A stretch of 64,000 bases of DNA from an uncultured Flavobacteriales bacterium. GTDB taxonomy: Bacteria; Bacteroidota; Bacteroidia; Flavobacteriales_G; Salibacteraceae. Position 1 is the stretch's first letter. The number at the start of each line of letters is the position of its first letter. Both the position numbers and the translations under genes were made by a program. Below are positions 54,144 to 61,778 of this stretch, piece after piece. The notes beneath the pieces are model-generated. The model saw only the letters and a list, made by a program, of their open reading frames with translations. It was not told the DNA's origin and ran no database searches. The stretch covers positions 62,001 to 126,000 of the forward strand of contig CAKZKD010000005.1 of NCBI GenBank assembly GCA_937121175.1. Direction: 5' to 3'.

Positions 54144-54754
54144 AAAAGTCCGTGCAATTCGGCATCAATCATAGAAATGATTTTGCCCAAATCTTCTTTG
54201 TCTTCTTTGAAGTTATTATTGTCCACGTTTACAACTACTACTCTACCTTTATTGTATGTAGAAATCCAAGCTTCGTAACGTTCGTTGAGACGTTTAAGAT
54301 AGTCTAGTCGGATTTGCTCTTCGTATTCTCTACCTCTTGCCTGAATTTGGCTAACTAAAGTAGGAACTGATGCCCTGAGGTATATCAACAAATCTGGAGG
54401 AGCGATAAACGACTCCATAAGATTAAACAATGAAAAGTAATTCTCGAAATCACGCGTAGTCATAAGACCCATTGCATGTAAGTTCGGTGCAAAGATGAAA
54501 GCATCCTCGTATATGGTACGGTCTTGCATTACGTACTTTCCCGATTCTTTAATCTCTTGAATCTGCGCAAAACGACTGTTCAGGTAATAAATCTGCAAGT
54601 TGAACGACCATCGTTGCATATCGCTGTAAAAATCATTCAAATATGGATTATCATCAACATCCTCGAAATGCGCATCCCACTTGTAATGCTTAGATAATAA
54701 AGTAGTTAATGTTGTCTTACCCGAACCTATGTTTCCCGCTACCGCAATATGCAT
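54140..54754 (-). CDS. Deoxynucleoside kinase (canonical DRT motif)
   Basis: Salvage kinase of 204 residues that phosphorylates deoxynucleosides to monophosphates. It has the P-loop GNIGSGKTTLTTLL (residues 7-20), the substrate-side segment FEDVDDNPYLNDFYSDMQRWSFNLQ, the family DRS motif as DRT (QDRTIYEDAFIFA) and the lid RGREYEEQIRLDYL. A paralogue with an altered motif is encoded at 61037. I cannot tell purine from pyrimidine preference. Single-gene unit. Confidence 0.92.
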   Translation of the reverse strand: MHIAVAGNIGSGKTTLTTLLSKHYKWDAHFEDVDDNPYLNDFYSDMQRWSFNLQIYYLNSRFAQIQEIKESGKYVMQDRTIYEDAFIFAPNLHAMGLMTTRDFENYFSLFNLMESFIAPPDLLIYLRASVPTLVSQIQARGREYEEQIRLDYLKRLNERYEAWISTYNKGRVVVVNVDNNNFKEDKEDLGKIISMIDAELHGLF

Positions 54755-54822
54755 TTTTCTCCTATTTAAAGCTCACTAAATTAAAAAAAGTGAATGCGTA
54801 GTTCGGGAAAAGTTCTTAACAA

Positions 54823-55647
54823 TTACGGGGTAAACTCAACCAACTTCAATTCACTGTTATCCAGTAGATTAAGCTGATTTTTAGTCAGAAAAACGTTACC
54901 AACTGAAGGCTCTAATTTGAATAGAGTGTCGTACGCAAGTTCTTTCATGTCGAAACTCATATAATACTCGTTTTTCTTGTGAAAAACTTGATTGCCCTTT
55001 ATTTGAAAATAATCGACATTCTTTACAGGAATGGTTTTATAATATGTCCCAAAATTGTCGAAGACTAGTATCCCATTTTCCGGGTCATTCAAGTACACCC
55101 AATTGTTCACCTCTCGCATAAAATTTGGTTTAGGAGCAAAACCTAGTAGTTGAAGTAAGTTTCCGCTTTTAGTTGTGAACTTCCCGTTTTGGTCAACTCG
55201 AGTAAGCTCAAATCGCGTCTGGTCGAACAACCAAACCCCTAATCCATGACTAGTACAAGCTAAAGTCACTTGGTCAAACCCGATTTCTTCAAGCGATAGT
55301 TCTTTTCCTTTCTCCGCTAACTGGTTATCTAGGAATACTACTTGAGACAAATCTTTAAAAAAGAGCAACAACTCCAGTCCGTTACTGGCATCCAAATCAC
55401 TGATTTCACCGTAAAATTTGTTGCTGTTTCGAACAATAAACTCTCCGCTTGGACTATACAAGTTGATTTCATTTTGTTCTATTAAATACAGTTTTCCAAA
55501 ATTATCTACTCGAAGTATTTCGGCCTTAGTTGGAATAGCTTTCTTGGGCTGTAACAGTTGACCATTGGCTACAGAAAAAAAAGCCGAGGCTAACAACAAC
55601 GCTACTAAATTCCGAATAACCCTATACCAAATCATGTATCTCTTCAA
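54823..55647 (-). CDS. Secreted propeller-like protein encoded after a GH3 gene
   Basis: Exported protein of 274 residues, family unnamed. A signal peptide (through about residue 29, VANGQ) precedes repeated beta-strand phrases of the form LRVDNFGKLYLIEQNEINLYSPSGE, FFKDLSQVVFLDNQL, YLNDPENGILVFDNFGTYYKTIP, which resemble blades of a small beta-propeller. It may start at the second methionine (55635). The beginning overlaps the end of the GH3 gene by 26 bases, so the two are coexpressed; this pairing recurs, as I recall, in related genomes. Confidence 0.7.
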   Translation of the reverse strand: MKRYMIWYRVIRNLVALLLASAFFSVANGQLLQPKKAIPTKAEILRVDNFGKLYLIEQNEINLYSPSGEFIVRNSNKFYGEISDLDASNGLELLLFFKDLSQVVFLDNQLAEKGKELSLEEIGFDQVTLACTSHGLGVWLFDQTRFELTRVDQNGKFTTKSGNLLQLLGFAPKPNFMREVNNWVYLNDPENGILVFDNFGTYYKTIPVKNVDYFQIKGNQVFHKKNEYYMSFDMKELAYDTLFKLEPSVGNVFLTKNQLNLLDNSELKLVEFTP

Positions 55648-57136
55648 TTATTTTTCGATGATTGCTCAATCGTGGCACTTTATTCTGCCCACCGAGTTTG
55701 TCTTTTGATTTTAGCCAATCATAAAATGTACCGCTTTTTACAGCCGTCAACTTTGGCAAAAGCATATTCAAATCTTTGTATCGTTTGGCTTCATAATCCG
55801 AATTCAAGGACTTTAGAGAATTGTCTAACGACTCGGTAAAATATTCAAGATCGTTAGGTTCTTTCTCGAATTCAATAATCCATTCATGACCTCCACCGTT
55901 TTCATCCTTCAAAAAATAAGGTCCAGCCGTATATTCTTTAATCAAAGCTCCTGTCTTTTCACAAGCCAGTTGCAATCCTTTTTCCGCATTTTCTGCCATC
56001 AATTCCTCACCAAACGCATTGATAAAATATTTAGTGCGACCACTTATTCTCATTCGATAGGGATTAAGCGAGGTAAACCGAATAGTATCGCCTAGCATGT
56101 ACCTCCACAGTCCCGCATTGGTACTCATTATTAAGGCATATTCTTCAGTCGTTTCAACTTCCTCAAGCAGTTTGGTTTCAGGGTGGTCTTTTCCTAATTC
56201 CGACAAGGGCATGAATTCGTAATAAATTCCATAATCAAGCATCAACAATAAATCCGCTTCATCCATACTAAATTCATCTTGCAAACCTATAAACCCTTCC
56301 GAGGCATTATAAGTTTCGAGATACACCACTTTATCGCTCGGAAACAATTGCTTGAAACGCTCTCTGTATGGAGTAAAACTAACTCCGCCATGGGCATACA
56401 TTTCAAAGTTTGGCCAAACCTCAAGCATGTTTTTTTTGCCGGTAATTTCTAATATCCGTTTTAGCAATGCCAAATTCCAAGAAGGCACTCCGCTAATATT
56501 GGTAACATCTTCCTTTACACCAGCCTGAGCCATTTTTTCTATTTTCTCTTCCCATTCAGGTAAGAGCGTAATATCAATGCTTGGTGTACGTACAAATTCT
56601 GCCCAAATCGGTAGGTTCTTGATAATAATGGATGATAAGTCACCGTAGTATGAGTTCTTCTTGTATTCATTAACCTCGCTACTTCCGCCCAAAACAAGTC
56701 CCTTTCCAACAAATAGTTTACTCTCTGGGAACGAATTGAAATAAATAGAAAGCAAGTCCTTACCTCCTTTATAATGACAATCTTCAAGACTTTCTTTTGA
56801 AACGGGAATAAATTTGCTTTTATCTGAAGTAGTACCCGAACTTTTTGCAAACCAATTAATCTCTGTTGGCCAAATCACGTTTTGTTCACCTTTCCTGACA
56901 CGTTCGATGTATGGTTTTATTCCTTCATAATCTACAATAGGAACTCGTTGTTGAAAATCTTCACGTGTTTTTATACTCTTGAAGTCATATTTTTTACCAA
57001 ACTCCGTATTTTTCGCACTGTTAATTAGTTTGTTAAACCATTCAATTTGAACCTCATGAGGATATTTTCGAAACAACTCAATTTGATGCATTCTTTTCTT
57101 AAGCACCCAAGAAGCAATAGAATTTACAAGTTCCAT
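55622..57136 (-). CDS. GH3 auxin-responsive-promoter family protein (acyl-adenylating enzyme)
   Basis: Member of the ANL adenylate-forming superfamily related to plant GH3 enzymes, which join carboxylates such as jasmonate or auxin to amino acids. The 504 residues include the ATP phosphate loop FAKSSGTTSDKSKFIP (about 96-111), GGSSEVNE, YNASEGFIGLQDE, YALIMSTNAGLWRYMLGDTIRF and the C-terminal HEWIIEFEKEP and LSNHRKIIEEIH. Bacterial GH3 proteins lack an established substrate. Its ATG faces the TTG of the next gene with only 3 bases between them. Confidence 0.9.
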   Translation of the reverse strand: MELVNSIASWVLKKRMHQIELFRKYPHEVQIEWFNKLINSAKNTEFGKKYDFKSIKTREDFQQRVPIVDYEGIKPYIERVRKGEQNVIWPTEINWFAKSSGTTSDKSKFIPVSKESLEDCHYKGGKDLLSIYFNSFPESKLFVGKGLVLGGSSEVNEYKKNSYYGDLSSIIIKNLPIWAEFVRTPSIDITLLPEWEEKIEKMAQAGVKEDVTNISGVPSWNLALLKRILEITGKKNMLEVWPNFEMYAHGGVSFTPYRERFKQLFPSDKVVYLETYNASEGFIGLQDEFSMDEADLLLMLDYGIYYEFMPLSELGKDHPETKLLEEVETTEEYALIMSTNAGLWRYMLGDTIRFTSLNPYRMRISGRTKYFINAFGEELMAENAEKGLQLACEKTGALIKEYTAGPYFLKDENGGGHEWIIEFEKEPNDLEYFTESLDNSLKSLNSDYEAKRYKDLNMLLPKLTAVKSGTFYDWLKSKDKLGGQNKVPRLSNHRKIIEEIHDLV

Positions 57137-57139
57137 AAT

Positions 57140-58576
57140 TTGAATTCAATCTTAAAACAAAGATGGGAATTGGTTGCATTGGTTGTGTGTTTACTTTCAA
57201 TTATTCTTGGAAATCAAAAAAGTATGGCTCAGGGGTCGAGAACCATGATTTCGGCAACGATTATTCAAGATAAAGGTGAATTACCTGAGCCTATTACCAA
57301 TGGTGCGGTTACATCCTATTTCAAAAATGATAAAACCTATGTATACTCTTTTGGAGGAATTGATTCTACACTTAAATCCAGTGGCATTCACTTGCGCTGC
57401 TATCGAATAAATGCAAATGATCCTTCGGATTTTATTAGGCTTAATGATATACCTGATACTTTAGGAAAAATTGCTTTATCCGCTACTAGAATTGGCTCCA
57501 AAGCATATATTGTTGGAGGATACCATGTATTTCCGAATGGCAAAGAAGCTAGTTCGAAACTGGTGCATGAATTTGATCTTATTGGAGATACATTTACTTC
57601 AAAAAAAATCGAACTTCCACTAGCGACCGATGACCATGTTCAAGGTCAGTGGAACGATTCACTTCTATATGTAGTTAATGGTTGGTCGGATTCTACCAAT
57701 GTTAGATACACCCAGGTTTACAATCCGCAATCCAATACTTGGCTAATTGGGACAGCTCTTCCAAATTCAATGACACCAGCATTCGGGGCTACCGGAAACA
57801 TTATAGGAAATGAAATATACATTCATGGGGGAGCAAGAGCTGACAGAAATTTTTTCCCTGCAATGAGTAATTATTATCGAGGTAAAATTGACCCACTGAA
57901 TCCACATAATATTGCATGGACCAAATATTCAGTTGAGGACTCAAATACCTCCTACCGCTCCGCCTTGTATTCATTAAATCCATCAGGTGAGTATTTTGTG
58001 ATTGGAGGTTCGAATAGAAGTTATAATTATGATGGGATTGATTATCAGCTAAAAACTTTGGTTGCACCGCTTAAGAACAAATTAAGACTTGGTTATAATT
58101 CAGGAGATGTAAGAGATTTTGAACTTGTATTTGGCGATAGTGTTGAATTTCCAATGGATATTCGAGATTGGACCAATATAAATTATCAGAATTATATTGA
58201 ATATATTGTTCCGGGTTCTACAATCGACATCTTTAACATCGACGCTTCTATGTTTTTGATTGGAGGCATCAATGAAGATGGAACTGTTTCAAATAAAATT
58301 ATAAGTATTTCCAACGCTTGGTTGACCAGCATTAATTCGAAAGAAAAAAAGACGAGAATCGACTTTTTTCCAAATCCAATTACTTCTGATTTGAATGTGT
58401 ATTATGAGCAATATAATCCAAGTGAGGTTCGAATATTTTCAATTGAAGGAACAGAATTATTAAAACTAACGAAAAACTTAAGTTTAATTTCAATCGACTT
58501 ATCGCATCTCGGAGCGGGGATTTATTTGTTTGTCGATTCTGAAAATCAAATCATTAAAAAGCTTATAAAAAAATAG
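57140..58576 (+). CDS. Secreted kelch-like protein with T9SS type A sorting domain
   Basis: Exported protein of 478 residues. The frame is open further upstream, into the GH3 gene, but I start at TTG 57140 because it gives the signal peptide MNSILKQRWELVALVVCLL, ending at SMAQ. The body shows kelch-like blades (TYVYSFGGIDST, KAYIVGGYHVFPNGK, LLYVVNGWSDSTN, EIYIHGGARADRN, MFLIGGINEDG), predicting a beta-propeller. The C-terminal 75 residues (IDFFPNPITSDLNVYY to GAGIYLFVD) are a T9SS type A sorting domain. The start codon is my least certain point. Confidence 0.82.
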   Translation: MNSILKQRWELVALVVCLLSIILGNQKSMAQGSRTMISATIIQDKGELPEPITNGAVTSYFKNDKTYVYSFGGIDSTLKSSGIHLRCYRINANDPSDFIRLNDIPDTLGKIALSATRIGSKAYIVGGYHVFPNGKEASSKLVHEFDLIGDTFTSKKIELPLATDDHVQGQWNDSLLYVVNGWSDSTNVRYTQVYNPQSNTWLIGTALPNSMTPAFGATGNIIGNEIYIHGGARADRNFFPAMSNYYRGKIDPLNPHNIAWTKYSVEDSNTSYRSALYSLNPSGEYFVIGGSNRSYNYDGIDYQLKTLVAPLKNKLRLGYNSGDVRDFELVFGDSVEFPMDIRDWTNINYQNYIEYIVPGSTIDIFNIDASMFLIGGINEDGTVSNKIISISNAWLTSINSKEKKTRIDFFPNPITSDLNVYYEQYNPSEVRIFSIEGTELLKLTKNLSLISIDLSHLGAGIYLFVDSENQIIKKLIKK

Positions 58577-58603
58577 CCCCTTCTCAATTAAGAAAAGGAG
58601 CTA
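58567..58603 (-). terminator. Intrinsic terminator downstream of sppA
   Basis: On the minus strand a nine-base stem with one mismatch (TAGCTCCTT/AAGGGGCTA), a 12-base loop and seven T. It lies 28 bases beyond the sppA stop and overlaps the end of the convergent kelch-like gene. Confidence 0.6.
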
Positions 58604-58631
58604 CCAAAATTGTCTTAAAAGATTTCAGGTT

Positions 58632-60425
58632 TTATCTGATCTCAATATCAAAAGGAATTCTTGCCTGAATTCTATCTGACTTTGTAATACGTTCAACTGT
58701 TTGATACGCATTATAAAATTCACCTAGTTTCCATTTCATAAAAATGCTTGACGATTCTCCCGTCAATTCTTTAATGAACTCTTGAATCGGGTCTTTTTTC
58801 TCCGGAAAATTCGTGATTCTATAATTAGTTACCCCAGCTTGTTCTGCTGCATAAGCAATTGCATCTTCCAAGCCTCCAAGTTCATCAACCAAGCCTAACT
58901 CTAAGGCATCTTCACCAGTCCAAACACGACCTTGTCCAATGGCATCAACTTCGTCTTTAGTCATACTCCTTCCTTCAGATACGTGACCTAGGAACGTATC
59001 GTAAACTTTCTCAACAGATTGCTGGATTTTACCATACTGGTATGTTGTAAGTGGCTTGGTTAGCATTCCAACATCAGAATTTGCATTGGTTTGAACCCCA
59101 TCAAAAGTAAGACCCAGTTTGTTATTCAACATGTTCTTTGCATTTGGAATCATTCCAAAAACACCAATAGAACCAGTAATTGTATTTGCTCCTGCAAAAA
59201 TTCTGTCCGCATCGCAACTCACATAGTACCCACCAGATGCAGCCAAACCGCCCATACTTACAACAAAAGGTTTGGCCTCTTTTGCCAATTGTGTTTCTCT
59301 CCACATAACATCACTGGCTAATGCACTTCCTCCAGGAGAATTCACTCTAAAAACAATCGCTTTTATACTTGAATCTTTACGCGCTTTTCTGATAGCTTTA
59401 GCAATAGTTCTAGAACCCATCGTTTCCTGGTCACTGTTACCACTTCTAATTTCTCCAGCACCGTATATAATAGCAATCTTATCTTTTCTTTCCCAAGGCT
59501 TAAGTTCGCCCTCTTCATATTTTTCTGGCGCTCTAGTGTATTTAGAAATTGAAATGAAATTCACATCATCATCTTCTTCTACATCCAACTTCGCTTTTAA
59601 CGTATCCATAACCTGATCGCCAAATAAAAGGCCATCAACTAATTTGTATTCGACCGCATTTGCAGGATTGAAAGCCATTAAGCTGTCAGCATATTCGTTC
59701 AAGGAAGCAGCTGAAATCCCTCTAGACTCTGCAATTTTTTCTGTCCAATTATCCCAAACTGTGGTTAACAGTTTTGTTAACTGCTCACGATTTGGGTCAC
59801 TCATTTTATCATACAAGAACGGCTCAACGGCACTTTTAAATTTGTTGTTCTTTCCTCGAATTACTTGAACTTCTACTTCCAATTTTTCAAGCATTCCTTT
59901 AAAGAACATAATCTCCGACATTAAGCCGTTGAATTCGACACCACCCTCTGGGTAAACATAAATCTGATCAGCAACGCTACTTAAGTAATAAGTTCCTTGC
60001 CCAATGTCTTGCCCGTAAGCAATTATCCATTTTCCTGAAGACTTAAAGTCTTCTAGGCCCGAGCGAATTTCATCCATATTGGCCAAGTTCATACTCACAC
60101 CTTTCAGGTCAAGGTAAGCTCCCTTTATATTATCATCCTTCTTAGCCTTTTTCAAGTTGTTCAGCACCTGCATCAAACTCATTTTCTTATTTGATTCAAA
60201 TGAATTTAAATCAAAGGTCTCGAATGGATTATCTGATGCCTTATCGACCAAACCCTTGCTAAAATCAAGGTATAATACCGAATTTTCTTTTACCTCTAAA
60301 TCTTTCTCGTCTTTATCTCCTCCAGACATAGCGGCAACTACACCTACTAGAACAAGAATGGTAAAAAACACTGTAGCCCCAAAACCAAGCATCGAAGCAA
60401 ATACTATTTTAAAAAACTGTTTCAT
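58632..60425 (-). CDS. sppA: Signal peptide peptidase SppA (67-kDa type)
   Basis: Inner-membrane serine protease that degrades cleaved signal peptides, 597 residues with one N-terminal membrane helix (about 8-33). It is the duplicated long form: the catalytic lysine K197 lies in the N-terminal half (KFKSAVEPF) and the catalytic serine S397 in the C-terminal half (GGLAASGGYYVSCDADRIF), followed by TGSIGVFG. This Lys/Ser dyad across two domains matches E. coli SppA. It has its own promoter and terminator. Confidence 0.94.
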   Translation of the reverse strand: MKQFFKIVFASMLGFGATVFFTILVLVGVVAAMSGGDKDEKDLEVKENSVLYLDFSKGLVDKASDNPFETFDLNSFESNKKMSLMQVLNNLKKAKKDDNIKGAYLDLKGVSMNLANMDEIRSGLEDFKSSGKWIIAYGQDIGQGTYYLSSVADQIYVYPEGGVEFNGLMSEIMFFKGMLEKLEVEVQVIRGKNNKFKSAVEPFLYDKMSDPNREQLTKLLTTVWDNWTEKIAESRGISAASLNEYADSLMAFNPANAVEYKLVDGLLFGDQVMDTLKAKLDVEEDDDVNFISISKYTRAPEKYEEGELKPWERKDKIAIIYGAGEIRSGNSDQETMGSRTIAKAIRKARKDSSIKAIVFRVNSPGGSALASDVMWRETQLAKEAKPFVVSMGGLAASGGYYVSCDADRIFAGANTITGSIGVFGMIPNAKNMLNNKLGLTFDGVQTNANSDVGMLTKPLTTYQYGKIQQSVEKVYDTFLGHVSEGRSMTKDEVDAIGQGRVWTGEDALELGLVDELGGLEDAIAYAAEQAGVTNYRITNFPEKKDPIQEFIKELTGESSSIFMKWKLGEFYNAYQTVERITKSDRIQARIPFDIEIR

Positions 60426-60438
60426 CTATTATTCAATT

Positions 60439-60446
60439 TAATTTTG
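60439..60446 (+). promoter_or_regulatory. -7 box, candidate promoter of folK and the second kinase
   Basis: TAATTTTG, exact TAnnTTTG match, 90 bases before the folK ATG, overlapping the region of the divergent sppA promoter. In such an AT-rich gap a chance match is possible. Confidence 0.35.
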
Positions 60447-60451
60447 TGGCG

Positions 60452-60459
60452 CAAAAATA
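60452..60459 (-). promoter_or_regulatory. -7 promoter box of sppA
   Basis: TATTTTTG on the minus strand, exact match, 26 bases before the sppA ATG. Confidence 0.5.
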
Positions 60460-60536
60460 CTCCATGGTATTGATTAATAAGATGCATTCTACACTAATGG
60501 AAAGTGTGGTGTATAAAACGGTTTAGTAACGGATTG

Positions 60537-61034
60537 ATGGAAAAAATAGACTTGAAAACAGTTTACATAGCTTATGGATCAAACCAAGGAGATTGGCCCA
60601 CTATCAAATCTGAGTGCTTTAAATGGGTTGAAAACAAAGTTGGACCAATTTTAAAAAAGTCAAATACGTACATTACAAAAGCATGGGGAAAAACCGACCA
60701 ACCTGATTTCAAAAACGGAGCCCTATTGGTAAGCACATCATTAAATGCATCTCAGTGCCTGCAAGAGCTTAAAGAAATAGAGAAATTACTAGGTCGAGAA
60801 ATAACGGAAAAATGGGGGCCGCGCATTATTGACCTTGATATTATTGACTTCAACAACGAAATACATAATGAACCAAACTTACAAACCCCCCATCCACTTG
60901 CCCATGAACGTCAATTTGTACTGCAACCACTTTGCGATATTGATGCCGAATTAATATTACCAACTCATAAAGTCACTGTTAGGCAAGTTTTAAATCAATT
61001 AACCGATAAAACTGAATTGGAGGTTATTGACTAA
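60537..61034 (+). CDS. folK: 2-amino-4-hydroxy-6-hydroxymethyldihydropteridine pyrophosphokinase
   Basis: Folate pathway enzyme that transfers pyrophosphate from ATP to the pterin. The 165-residue protein starts at MEKIDLKTVYIAYGSNQGD; the longer frame adds 11 unlikely residues. It contains the HPPK signature GPRIIDLDII with the two metal-binding aspartates, preceded by LLGREITEKWGP, and TPHPLAHERQFVLQPLCDI. It is followed 2 bases later by a deoxynucleoside kinase, a pairing common in Bacteroidota. Confidence 0.95.
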   Translation: MEKIDLKTVYIAYGSNQGDWPTIKSECFKWVENKVGPILKKSNTYITKAWGKTDQPDFKNGALLVSTSLNASQCLQELKEIEKLLGREITEKWGPRIIDLDIIDFNNEIHNEPNLQTPHPLAHERQFVLQPLCDIDAELILPTHKVTVRQVLNQLTDKTELEVID

Positions 61035-61036
61035 AC

Positions 61037-61672
61037 ATGAGCAATCGGTACATCTGCATTGAAGGGAATATTGGAAGTGGAAAAACCTCTCTCACTAAAC
61101 TGTTAAGCAAAAAACTTGAGGCTAAGTTGATTTTAGAGGAGTTTGAGGAGAACCCTTTTTTACAAAAATTTTATTCGGACCCGTCACGATATGCGTTTCA
61201 GCTTGAATTAAGTTTTCTAGCTGAACGGTTCCAGCAAATTCAGACTGAAATTCCAAACCGCGATTTGTTTCAAGAGTTCATGTTCTCGGATTATATGATA
61301 GAGAAATGTCTAATTTTTTCTAAAAACAACCTGGATAGTCAATCAATACAACTGTATCGAAAACTTTATGATATCATATTAAAATCGACTCCAAAACCTG
61401 ATATAATTATTTACTTACACAAAGACACCGATTTATTACTCAGTAATATTGAAAAACGAGCAAGGCCATACGAGCAGAAGATAACAAGCAAGTATCTAGA
61501 AGATATTTATTCGAATTACGTTACTTACTTTAAGCAACAAACTCAATACCCTGTATTATTTGTAAACACAAATAATATTGACTTTGTACAAAATGAATCC
61601 CAAGTAGAGTTTTTCGAAAAATTAATCTACAAAAAAGTTGATGTAGGATTTCACCGCATCGAGTTTCCTTAA
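61037..61672 (+). CDS. Deoxynucleoside kinase family protein with altered DRS motif
   Basis: Second kinase of the deoxynucleoside kinase fold in the window, 211 residues: P-loop GNIGSGKTSLTKLL, EEFEENPFLQKFYSDPSRYAFQLE, and lid KRARPYEQKITSKYL. At the place of the family DRS/ERS motif it reads SDYMIEKCLIFS, so the arginine that normally sits there is tyrosine. The other core elements are intact, suggesting an active enzyme of a distinct subgroup, with unknown substrate. It is translated together with folK. Confidence 0.85.
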   Translation: MSNRYICIEGNIGSGKTSLTKLLSKKLEAKLILEEFEENPFLQKFYSDPSRYAFQLELSFLAERFQQIQTEIPNRDLFQEFMFSDYMIEKCLIFSKNNLDSQSIQLYRKLYDIILKSTPKPDIIIYLHKDTDLLLSNIEKRARPYEQKITSKYLEDIYSNYVTYFKQQTQYPVLFVNTNNIDFVQNESQVEFFEKLIYKKVDVGFHRIEFP

Positions 61673-61717
61673 TCCAGTTCTATTTTTTGAGTTTATACCT
61701 CATGTAGAAACATTTAT

Positions 61718-61725
61718 TATTTTTG
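61718..61725 (+). promoter_or_regulatory. -7 promoter box of the OmpA/TPR lipoprotein gene
   Basis: TATTTTTG, exact TAnnTTTG match, 53 bases before the ATG at 61779. It supports the inner start, because the longer frame would begin almost at the transcription start. Confidence 0.5.
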
Positions 61726-61778
61726 CATGTTAATTGAAATTGAACGAAAACTATAACGCTTATTATAAGCTTTACATC

